From CAMLDH01 sp966250375 (GTDB lineage: Bacteria; Pseudomonadota; Gammaproteobacteria; Burkholderiales; Burkholderiaceae_D): a stretch of 36,329 nucleotides of DNA. The DNA lies in NCBI GenBank assembly GCA_966250375.1, contig CBINHE010000045.1, forward strand, positions 1-36,329. Direction: 5' to 3'. Positions 26,001 through 33,100 of the stretch are shown here, piece after piece. Numbering within the stretch: position 1 is the first letter of the stretch; every line of letters begins with the position of its first letter. The translations under genes and the position numbers were made by a program. The notes below the pieces were generated by a model. The model was not told the origin of the DNA. It did not search any database and was given only the letters and a program-made list of their open reading frames with translations.

Positions 26001-27545
26001 GGCTGCCAGAATGGATACCATGGCTGCGGACATGGCATCGTGTATGCCGCCGGCGAACAGGACTTGCACTGATTGCGGGTCCTTGATATCGGCGCTGAGC
26101 AAGACTTCGATCGCCGATTCCCACAGGATGAAGCTGGTGCGCGGGCCGGTATGGCCGCCACATTCGCTGCCCTCGAACACAAATCTGCGCGCACCCTCAG
26201 TCAGGAAACCACGCAGCAAACCCGGTGACGGCACATGCAAGTACGTGGCGATGCCCAGCTCCTCCAGTTCGCGCGCCTGGCTGGGCCTGCCTCCCGCGAT
26301 GAGGGCAAATGGCGGTTTGACCTCACGTATGACTTCGAGCTGTTCCTGGCGTAATTCAAGAGGCATGAAGCCTAGTATTCCCACACCCCAAGGTAAATCG
26401 CCGATTAACTCCTTGGCTTGATTGAGCATGGTCCGTATCTGGGGGCCGCGCATGACCGCCAGAGCCAGGAACGGAAGAGCGCCCCCCTGCGCCACGGATT
26501 TGGCGAATTGCCCGACATCGCTCACGCGCGTCATCGGTCCTTGCACAATGGGGAAGCGCGTGCCGTGTAGCGTTGCAAGAGGCGAATTCGGCGCCAACGA
26601 CATCTGCGCACTCGCTTGCTCCTGACATTCAGTGATGCTGTCGCGAATGGCGGTGACAATACGCCCGACGGTTCCATAACGCTTGGCGAGAGGGGCCGCG
26701 AAAGCGATATCCTGCCCGGCCGGCAGCAAGGCATCCTCACGCTCCGTCAGGAAGCGTAACAGCAGATCTTGCCAAGGCTCGCCCTTGGCAACCGCCATAT
26801 CGAGATCACGTAGCTTGGTGCGTCCTGAACGGCTGAAGAACCGGTACAGCACCTCGCTGTCGCCGACCAGCGAGGTTTCGCTGCCGTCCAGGTGGCCCCA
26901 GGGAAGGCGTGACTCTGCGGACAAGAATGGCCCTTCCGCGGTCAGCCATAGTTGATCGCACAGTACGACGCCGGCCGCACCCGCCAACACTGCCGCTGCT
27001 GCGCTGTGCAGTCCGATGCCACCCTGAACCCAATAGGGTATGTTGAGTTGTCCGTGAAACTCTTGCAGCAGCATGAAAGACGAGCGCTGGCTAACGCATC
27101 CTCCGGCTTCGTAGCCTTTGACGATGAGCCCGTCATAGCCCGCGGTCTGCGCTGCGCGTGCCGAATCCAAATCCTGCACTTCAATGTAAACGTCGCGTCC
27201 CAGACGTTTCGCGGCGTCGTGCACACTGGCGAATTCATCGGCCCGGACGCCGGCCAATACCAGCAGAGGGACGGGCGTGCGACCGTCCAGGATTTCCGAT
27301 AATTTTTCCAGGCTCCTCGACTCGGTGCCAAGAGTATCCCAGCGGATTCCCCAATGCTTTGCGCTACCCACTGCATCGATTACGTCGGTCAGTGCTGTCT
27401 TGATGCCCGCCGCCTCCTTTTGAATACCGAGGTCCAGCACGCCGAATGCACCGCCTCTGCACGCAGCGATCGCGATCTCGGGGGTAAGCCGATGCCAAGG
27501 GGTAATCGCGACTACAGCTACAGATTTTGGCCGAGTTACTTTCAT
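20034..27545 (-). CDS. Type I PKS with two N-terminal NMO-like barrels (NMO-NMO-KS-AT-ACP-KR)
   Basis: A 2503-residue megasynthase. Residues 1-320 are a nitronate-monooxygenase-like TIM barrel with GYEAGGCVSQ. About 322-640 is a second such barrel with GSECGGHTGPRTSF and FAGGIHDAMSAAM. KS is about 692-1150 with Cys891 (DAACAAS), His1026 (EAHGTGT) and His1066 (MIGHTKVAAG). AT is about 1265-1600 with Ser1366 (GHSYGEY) and His1468 (AAFH), probably malonyl-specific. A Pro/Gln-rich linker holds one coiled coil (about 1720-1755). One ACP lies at 1852-1935, with LGIDSIKR giving Ser1889. The KR is about 1990-2500, with ITGGAYGI, Ser2399, Tyr2412 and Asn2416. No DH or thioesterase is present; a DH is encoded two genes on. 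GGAGG eight bases before ATG 27545 fixes the start. The barrels resemble the PfaD/FabK enoyl reductase group, so they may reduce enoyl intermediates. It resembles Pfa-type secondary-lipid synthases. Confidence 0.92.
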   Translation of the reverse strand: MKVTRPKSVAVVAITPWHRLTPEIAIAACRGGAFGVLDLGIQKEAAGIKTALTDVIDAVGSAKHWGIRWDTLGTESRSLEKLSEILDGRTPVPLLVLAGVRADEFASVHDAAKRLGRDVYIEVQDLDSARAAQTAGYDGLIVKGYEAGGCVSQRSSFMLLQEFHGQLNIPYWVQGGIGLHSAAAAVLAGAAGVVLCDQLWLTAEGPFLSAESRLPWGHLDGSETSLVGDSEVLYRFFSRSGRTKLRDLDMAVAKGEPWQDLLLRFLTEREDALLPAGQDIAFAAPLAKRYGTVGRIVTAIRDSITECQEQASAQMSLAPNSPLATLHGTRFPIVQGPMTRVSDVGQFAKSVAQGGALPFLALAVMRGPQIRTMLNQAKELIGDLPWGVGILGFMPLELRQEQLEVIREVKPPFALIAGGRPSQARELEELGIATYLHVPSPGLLRGFLTEGARRFVFEGSECGGHTGPRTSFILWESAIEVLLSADIKDPQSVQVLFAGGIHDAMSAAMVSILAAPLVARGMKVGVLMGTAYLFTEEIVRAGAVVEEFQKQAVDCQQTVLLQSGVGIYTRCAKTPFCDEFEKVRRELVLASKSDEETLMALELMNIGRLRLAAKGVTRNDAAKVANGENRYVSVDSETQRREGVYMLGEVARLRERTCSIADLHASVSIASKEMLRHRKASVTQLARQSSHEDIAIVGMACLFPHAQGLRQYWQNILRGVDTIREVSDDRWRVEDMFDPKRGIPDKVYSKWGGFLDDIPFDPQIYGIAPASLASIEPVQLLALEVARQALADAGFDRRPFPRDRTASIFAVGGMNDLGTFYNFRTLLPHYLAKIESLPEETRQHILKTLYEHELPKWTEDTFPGILGNVVAGRVANRLDLGGTNFTVDAACAASLAALDVGIKQLRNRDADVALVGGVDCTNSPIGFMCFAQTHALSPRGRSRPFDESADGIAISEGVGTVVLKRLCDAERDGDRIYALIKGIGSSSDGRNRGLTAPHPPGQVKALKRAYQDAGVDPATVTLIEAHGTGTALGDKSEIESLNIAFGSTSMAKQVCAVGSVKSMIGHTKVAAGMAGLIKAALALQHRILPPTLGVDKPSSAIDFAQSPFYVNTETRPWIHDGHDHPRHCGVSAFGFGGTNFHTVLAEYTGTYRKSDAVNLNPREAEIFAFAGVTRAEIESTAKRLLQGLDCPEQIDLAQLAYSVYREQHVLRRANGGHPCRLTLIAASVHDLKQKLTRVLELLSDHAEIKQPPGLYYRESTDDIGRVCFLFPGQGSQKIHMLRDLVVAMPELHQFFVQSGQPGEEPSQPISRFIYPQPAFSDAERDAQQQALNATEIAQPALGMVDMAAFEVLTGYGLHPDFVAGHSYGEYVALCAAGAITHDDLRQLSVTRGRLSATAPAGAMAAINADGEKVAAAIARHGLGVSIVNLNAPDQTIIGGPVEAIDTAMTVLAKDGLRVKKLAVSAAFHCDIMAGVRDALATELAKVKFHAPKIPVYCNTTAAPYPHASNQLRALLARHIAEPVRFTDEINELYKAGARVFIECGPGLVLSGLVDRILADKPHTTLAIDAPGRSGWLQLAHLLTQALAIGLPVHLAPWFSGRGLAECSLDDIFVQARKRAKPGPLMWRVNGGRAAPWYAPPKKIAQHPTPRAAHVAEAPPVVDTPQIHTTRRPTVEPIRPTYIGPPPINDRRNEMTQDAILRDGSTAASVSAQVPPAQCSESQFNQIQRGFERLLDLQCEQQRSLRHFMEFQAHLTGSSPVRVPASSSTAQVTSLPTAQAQTQAKAVQHGSPAMLSTVPRAPTLPKQLAINGNGSPIEAHARPVKPSTPVTAPQQEPASAIKNNGSLPANLAPVSEFKTALLQAISERTGYPTDMLDLDAHMEADLGIDSIKRIEIFSGLTSQYSLLGERDEETVIEELSGLKTLHEIIDWYERLLGEANGAKKEAAPSKKALTPPSSRSEKVESNDTAAQADPVQCYVVQAIAADIDAAVAIDLPVRYPILLVGAVSALCTAFHGVLAGRGHSVRQLIPGTATRALDEHRYEVDFSSPQSVEPLSALLAGSGEPVGAVINLMGLAEDSDTPDEHLNDARALFLLLKVLEKDLKTSARDGAGWLVNVTAFDGQFGLSRSRAFPVGSAGTLGVVKSAAREWTSLRVKCIDVAPELKPDWLVDRILKEMCSTDPNVEVGYTTQGRWRIDLAFDGNDVVRQGLPAELTLDAGAVVLITGGAYGITADIARSLAEKYRPRLVIVGRSALPEEEVEPIRSIKDAAELKQFLIQDLRARHGKVTPAQVDSALKRILKDRQIKANLAAMRAAGAEVEYHCLDVRDATGFEKLIGDIYTRLGRIDGVLHGAGVIGDKLIGDKSIESFDAVFNTKVLPALVLAKTLQMSSLKFIAFFSSVAGRFGNVGQCDYSAANEVLNKLADRLSHTWPKVHAVSINWGPWDAGMVSDELRRQYAARSIRPIPIEVGRRHFLEELGRGANGAPELVISSSIRQIAMLRLGQ

Positions 27546-27631
27546 TAAATGAACCTCCATATTTTCAAGGATTGCAGTCACGCCTTGGCAGCCGTTGCAA
27601 GGCATTGGCACAACAGATTAAATTGTTGAAA

Positions 27632-28687
27632 TCAGGCGTAGCTTGTACCGCTGCCGATGTCGGTCGGCCAATCGCCTGCGCAGAACAGCGCGCGCAGTGA
27701 CCGCAATTCATGCTGGCGGGAGCTGGTTAGAAGTGGTTGTAGCAACGAGGGTACGACGTGCATCACAGTGATGCGTTCCTGGATGATGAATTGCAGCATG
27801 CATTCAGAATCCATCGCTTTCCCCCTCGGCGGAATCACCAACTGTGCACCGTGGGAGAGTGGCCACAGGGATTCCCATGCCCATACATCCAGCGCATCAT
27901 TGGTGTTTTGCAGGACTGAATCCCCTTGGCCTATCGGGCTGAACGTTTGCATCGACTCCAGCCGGTCGATCAGCGCCATGTGTGCGTTGACGACAAAGCT
28001 TGGACTGTCCGCCGCGGAAAAGGTGGAAATTGCATAGGCGGGCGAAAGTCCTTTGGTCGGATATTCCTGCGGCCAGGAGCAGGGAAGGTCTGTAGCATCT
28101 TCGTCGCAGAAAATGATCTGCGCATCCGTTGCGGCAAGCTTGTCTGAAAAATTTTCCTGCACGATCACGATTCTCGGATTGGAAGCGCACAGCGAGGCGG
28201 CAATGTGCTCGACCGGCAGCATCGGATCAAGCAGAAGATAGGCGCCGCCCGCCTTTAATACGCCTAGAATCGCTCGCACCAGGGCAATCGAAGGCTCCAA
28301 TAACAGGACGCAAAAGTCGCCGGGTCCAAGCCCGTTTTGCTGCAGCAGAACGGCTACGCCATCGGCCTGCATGTCCAGCTCGCCGTAAGTGAGTTTTTTG
28401 TGATTGAACTTTATCGCCCCCGCACCAGGATTCAATTGGGCGTATACCTCAAAGCGGCGTTGCACGGGGGACGAGAGAAAATTCCCGGCTATAAAACCGG
28501 GGTGCGTAAAATTTTTCTGCTGATATTCGCGACGGGAGACGATCGTTTCCGCTTGATGATGCGCCATTTCCTTTATCATCGTATGGTCGATTCCTGTAGG
28601 CGGCACACGGTACAATAACTCGTCGCTGTTCAGCCAAAGAACATTGCGATCAAGGGGCACCGCCCCGACTTCAGGTTTTGAATCCAT
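27632..28687 (-). CDS. Truncated NRPS-type adenylation protein lacking its P-loop and C-terminal half
   Basis: A 351-residue protein that aligns with the first half of an amino-acid adenylation domain. It has KKLTYGELDMQADGVAVLLQ (A1), LVRAILGVLKAGGAYLLLDP (A2) and ALDVWAWESLWPLSHGAQLV (A4 region), and ends soon after SLRALFCAGDWP, where A5 onwards should follow. The A3 phosphate loop, normally with SGSTG and PKG, is replaced by AYAISTFSAADSPSFVVNAH, with no Ser/Thr/Gly-rich loop. It should therefore not adenylate anything. It is either a decaying gene or a domain kept for another role. ATG 28687 has GAGGGA nine bases upstream and is preferred over the frame opening at 28762. It lies 86 bases ahead of the PKS gene on the same strand and 13 bases past a small ORF. 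Confidence 0.75.
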   Translation of the reverse strand: MDSKPEVGAVPLDRNVLWLNSDELLYRVPPTGIDHTMIKEMAHHQAETIVSRREYQQKNFTHPGFIAGNFLSSPVQRRFEVYAQLNPGAGAIKFNHKKLTYGELDMQADGVAVLLQQNGLGPGDFCVLLLEPSIALVRAILGVLKAGGAYLLLDPMLPVEHIAASLCASNPRIVIVQENFSDKLAATDAQIIFCDEDATDLPCSWPQEYPTKGLSPAYAISTFSAADSPSFVVNAHMALIDRLESMQTFSPIGQGDSVLQNTNDALDVWAWESLWPLSHGAQLVIPPRGKAMDSECMLQFIIQERITVMHVVPSLLQPLLTSSRQHELRSLRALFCAGDWPTDIGSGTSYA

Positions 28688-28700
28688 GCGCATTCTTCCC

Positions 28701-28820
28701 TCACACATCGCTGCGACAACACCAATTAGACGGCTCATTCCATTTGCTCTTATCAGAGCCACGTCGTTTTATGCGTTGCATGCCCAGGTAGGAACGATAC
28801 AATTTTGCTAATGCGCCCAT
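28701..28820 (-). CDS. 39-residue small ORF at the head of the PKS gene set
   Basis: This frame begins MGALAKLYRSYLGMQRIKRR and ends in WCCRSDV. It is basic, with a short amphipathic helix at the start. The ATG at 28820 has TTGAGGAC about nine bases before it, a better ribosome site than most genes here, and the stop lies 13 bases before the adenylation-protein start. I do not recognise it. It could be a leader peptide, a small partner protein, or a chance frame with a good ribosome site. It is the first open frame after the probable control region at 28860-28899. Confidence 0.4.
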   Translation of the reverse strand: MGALAKLYRSYLGMQRIKRRGSDKSKWNEPSNWCCRSDV

Positions 28821-28859
28821 GTTGATCGTCCTCAACGGCGCTTCTTCTTTCGTATTTGA

Positions 28860-28899
28860 CCTAATATTTCGGACATTTCGGACACAGCCCGAAATTAGG
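28860..28899. promoter_or_regulatory. Inverted repeat with an internal 9-bp tandem repeat, probable operator
   Basis: CCTAATATTTCGG (28860-28872) and CCGAAATTAGG (28889-28899) are inverted arms, the left having two extra bases. Within and after the left arm, TTTCGGACA occurs twice in tandem (28867-28884). The site lies 40 bases ahead of the small ORF that opens the leftward PKS gene set, where a regulator or promoter site is expected. No T-run follows on either strand, so a terminator is less likely. The cognate regulator is not visible nearby. Confidence 0.4.
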
Positions 28900-28955
28900 A
28901 AAATCAAAAAATGATTGGGACGGCGGCGAGTTCGCCAGCGTCGTATGTTGCCCAG

Positions 28956-29068
28956 CCTAGAGCGGTTTGCGCTCCGATGTAAGGTAGGGTGCGCCCCGCG
29001 CACCGGTGCTCTTGCGACGATATCGGTGCGCGGGGCGCACCCTACAGTGATTTGCAATCCGCTCTAGG
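28956..29068. repeat. 113-bp palindromic MITE-like repeat
   Basis: The ends CCTAGAGCGG (28956-28965) and CCGCTCTAGG (29059-29068) are perfect inverted repeats. Inside them is a second, perfect 22-bp inverted pair at 28984-29005 and 29024-29045, built on GTAGGGTGCGCCCCGCG. The whole folds into a long cruciform or hairpin with an 18-base loop. There is no gene inside. The GTAGGGTGCGC-type core is like widespread bacterial intergenic palindromes. It sits exactly between the PKS gene set's control region and the 3' end of the MBL-fold gene. Confidence 0.75.
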
Positions 29069-29126
29069 GTGCAAGAATTTGGCGCGCAATGCGCGGGAGT
29101 GCTGAGTATGTCGACGCCGGCACCGC

Positions 29127-29855
29127 TTATTTTTCCGCGAGTCGCTCGCCAAGGGCGCGAAGCAGGTTTGCCCCGTTTCCCGTCCAGGCGCTTCCGTGCA
29201 TGCACGCCAAGGTCGTGGGGGATTCGCGCGCAAGGTTTTCTATCAGCGTCTTCGCATTTGTCGAGTGCGAAAAATAGTCCATGGACTTGCGAAACGCCTC
29301 GCTGGCGTCAAGGATGTCGTCATCTGTCAAAGCGGCCTCTCCGGTGCCACCTTGAGTGAAAAGATCTCCACAGAACATCGTCAAGGTTTCGGTATCCATG
29401 AGATATCCCGTTTCCCAACCGTGAGGCAAGTGCGGCGCATCAAGCCATTTGACCGAATGTCTTCCCAGCGAGAGTTCCTCGCCATTGGCCATTGCTCTGG
29501 CTGGCCGATCGGCAACATCATTGACCGACACCAGCGCCGCAATCTGACCGCACAGGGGCATCGACTGCGGTGCAGCTGCGAGCCATTCATTGAGGGAACC
29601 GCATTCGTCCGCTTCAAAATGCGAAAACGCAACGAACCGAAGATGGTTGACGGGCATCAGGCTTTCGACCGCTTCGCGGACCAAGGGGAACATTTTTCTG
29701 GGGCCCGTATGGAAGAGAAGCGGCTGGTCATCGAGAATAAGATACTGATTGAAGGAAAATCCGCCTGGAACTTTATCCGTGGCGGTATTGATGCGATAGA
29801 TGCCGGCAGCAATTTCATGAACGTTTGTGCCGGAAGATGCATTTGTGATGGTCAT
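29127..29855 (-). CDS. Metallo-beta-lactamase-fold di-iron protein (ODP/flavodiiron-core type)
   Basis: A 242-residue protein corresponding to the metallo-beta-lactamase core of flavodiiron proteins without the flavodoxin part. The metal motif is FSHFEADE with His79, Glu81 and Asp83. Further ligands are His142 or His145 (PHLPHGWETG), Asp164 (FCGDLFTQGG) and His220 (ACMHGSAW). The canonical HxExDH has a histidine where this protein has Glu84. Relatives bind oxygen or reduce oxygen or nitric oxide; without a flavodoxin domain it may be a sensor or need a partner. It is cytosolic, with no signal peptide. GGAGAG six bases ahead of ATG 29855 is a good ribosome site. It stands alone, and the 247 bases upstream show no clear element. 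Confidence 0.85.
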   Translation of the reverse strand: MTITNASSGTNVHEIAAGIYRINTATDKVPGGFSFNQYLILDDQPLLFHTGPRKMFPLVREAVESLMPVNHLRFVAFSHFEADECGSLNEWLAAAPQSMPLCGQIAALVSVNDVADRPARAMANGEELSLGRHSVKWLDAPHLPHGWETGYLMDTETLTMFCGDLFTQGGTGEAALTDDDILDASEAFRKSMDYFSHSTNAKTLIENLARESPTTLACMHGSAWTGNGANLLRALGERLAEK

Positions 29856-30102
29856 GGCACTCTCCAGACGCCAGGAATAAAGAGACGAGTTTGCGGAGCT
29901 TCGCCAAGCCGTTCAAAGTGGAAATCTTTGTCTTGTACAACCATGCGAGCATCGTACGGACATAATCTTATCAATGGCGCCTGACAGGCTTGATGCAGCG
30001 CAAAGAATGGCAATGAATGATCAGCCGCCTTCCGGCGTTTTGCGTGTAACCCTCGTTTGAACCATGCAGGAATTCTAAAAAAACGATGACGGATATTCCG
30101 CG

Positions 30103-33100
30103 TTATGTTCCCTTGAACTCTGATAGCGCCAACCGTTCCTCTTGGGATAGCATTGGCCTGCCAATCGCGTTCAAGTGTTGTTGCGCAAGCTTCAGCAATT
30201 CAGGAGTGGGAACGCAAATATCACAACGATGCCTTCTGATCGTTCCATCCATGCTCGCCGTGACGACCTCCTTATTATCGGGGGTAAAAGCCACGTTGAT
30301 TATCGCGCCGCGATGAGGATACAGCTTGGCAATGGCCCGCCCTGCATTCATATCCCATACCTGGGTACGTCCATTACGCATCCCGGTTGCCAGCCATTGG
30401 CCATCTTGGCTGAGACTCGCAGTCAGGATCGTACCCGGACGAGTCCTATTCGGATCAGTGTCGTAGCCGGGCAATTCAGAAATCGGCTTCCACGTTGCCG
30501 TTTCCCACATGCGCAGAGAATTGTCGCTGGAAATAGTAGCCAACCGCTGGCCGTTCGGACTGAAGATGACGTTTGTCACATTGTCGTGGTGACCCTTCAG
30601 TGTTGCGATGAGACGCCATGTGCCGACTTTCCAAACCTTTGCAGTCTGATCCAGGCTGGTTGAGACAGCGAATTTCCCGTCTGGGCTGAAGGAAACATTG
30701 TTGACACCATTTGTGTGGCCCGTCAGTTCGGAAATTTTCTCTCCTGAAGGTAACCGTCTTACTTGCACCTGCGCACACCCCCGCATACAAGCAAGCAACC
30801 ACTTCGCATCGGGGCTGATCGTAACGTAGGTCGCCCTCTTTCCTAGAGGAATTTCTGCGTCAACAACAGGCCGTTCCCCTTTTAAGTTCCATATTTTAAC
30901 GAGTCCGTCGTCTATATTCCAAGTCCACGCCATGCGTCCATCGGGTTCACCATTGAAGTCGGCCTGCAACAACTTGGCCTTATGAGGTAGGGCATGGAGT
31001 AGTACGCTCGTTTCAATATCCCATACTCGTGCTTCGTTTTTGCTGGTAGTGATCGCGCGTTTGCCATCACGACTCAGGAATGCTTGGTCAACCTGGCCTG
31101 CAGGATGGCGAAGCCGAGCTTTCAATTGCCCTGTTGAGGTATTCCAGACATACGCTACTCCGTCAATGACAGCTAACAAGTATTTGCTGTTTGGTGTCAT
31201 GGTTGCCTGGGAGGAGTCGGAAAATTTCGCGTCCTTGTTGACAGGAAATTGCGCAAGATCGATCTCCGATTCCAAGTTTGGCGTGTTCCATACCTTAACA
31301 ATGCCGTCCTGGCTCGTGGCCAGGATATGCCTTGAATCTGCGCCAAGAAATACCTCCAGGATTTGGTCGCCTACAGGGAGGTCAACGGCGATTTTTCCTG
31401 TCATGGCGTCCCACAGTTTTACTCTCCCATCGCTGCCGTCTGAAACAATCCAGCGACTATTTTGACTGAAACTTAGCCCCTCTCTCCCAGAGTCTTCCAA
31501 CGTGATTGGGGATTTAGAATAATTTCGCCAAACTTGCACAGCACCATTAGCCAGGCCTGTTATCAAGATTGACTTACCGTCAGGGCTGAAATCTGCGTCA
31601 CTACTTATTTTCTCCTGAGTCTCCCCCAATTTCTTGAGATTCCCTTGTCTGTCAATGGACCATACTTGAGCGAAATTGTCGTCCGCGATAGTCAGGATTT
31701 GCGCACCATCCGGACTGAACGCGATACTATGCACGGCATGCTGCTTGTCGCCCAAGCTGGCCCATGCTCTTGACTCCATATTCCACAACCTGGCGATGCC
31801 ATCACTAGTGGTCGCAACAATATACTTGCCATCAGGGCTGAATTTCACATCTGTAAACTTGGTAGCACCATCGCCAATTTGTACTTCCTGGCCGTTTTCT
31901 GCTTTCCAGACATGCCAATGTTTATCGATGTCCATGGTCATCAAGTACTTGGAGTCGTCGCTGAATCGAATGGGGTCAATCCCAATACTGCGCGCCTTGA
32001 TAGGTGGAAGGCGTCGCCAAGACTTGGTTTCCCACATGTTCAGCTTGTTGTGGGAAGTTACAACAGACAATATCTGCCCGTCGGGACTGAAGGATGACTC
32101 GATAAATTTCTCTTCCACGCGCAATGGACCGGCGACCGCCTTGCCGGTTGCAGTATTCCATACACGTATCGATGTATCGGAATCGGCAATGGCGGCATAT
32201 TTGCCGTCGCTACTCAATGCAGGGGGATTCTCTGGGGACGCTTTAATGACGCGAGGTTCTCCGCCAGTTGCGGAATTCCAGATGCGCACATCCTGATCAG
32301 ATGACAAGGATTTGGTGGATGGCCAAACCACGACGAAGTTACCATCAGGCGTTGCCCGCACCAGCGGACTTCCCCATGTCTCTTTGCCAATTTGCAAGTC
32401 CCATTTACCTGTAACCGCTTGTTGTAGAACATCCTTTGCCTGTGGAGTAGGCGCCGTTCGGTACGCCTCCATGGCAGCCAATAGGCCGAGTGCAGGATCC
32501 ATTGACATTTGCCGCACGGCGTATGCTGCAATCTCACGTGAATGGGATTCTGCGAGGAGCTTGTCCGCTTTACCTTTTTGCTCGAAGGCCCACCACGCCA
32601 ATCCTCCCGTAACAATCACGAAAAAAACAAGCACTATCGTGGCCCATCGGGTTAACCTAAGCTTCTTGGCCTGTTGTTGTCGGCGCTCCAACTGCTCGTG
32701 TTCTTCCTGCGTCCGACGTGCTTCTTCCGCGGCACACGCCTGCCGCCGAACCTCTTCCGCATGTTCTTCGCTTGCTTCAAGAAATTTCATGGCGCCATCG
32801 AAATTTTCTCCAGTCCCATACCGTAACGCCCATGGTTTGGTCGGATGGCGATCCAGCCTCCACTTCAGCGCTTCATCCAAATCGGGGTTGCTCCAGAGAG
32901 CGGCTTTCCCCACTTTCCAGAGTTCGGCAGTCTGAAGCAGCCGCCGGTACATCACGGCTGAGATGGCTTCGTCCTCCACCCAATCGTCAAGCTTGTGCCA
33001 CTGGCGGATAAGGCTTTCATGACCGATGTCGAGCACTGTTTTGGCTGTGATGGGGACAGGCGGCGGCGGTGTCAGGAAACTGCGATCCGGTTGGCGAAAC

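Noticed and set aside
28701..29057. 118-codon leftward frame across the palindromic repeat
   Set aside because: The first part translates the repeat itself; only the last 39 codons, from ATG 28820, have a ribosome site.
31000..32200. WD40 region as tandem DNA repeats
   Set aside because: The periodicity is at protein level; the DNA units are too diverged to be an array.
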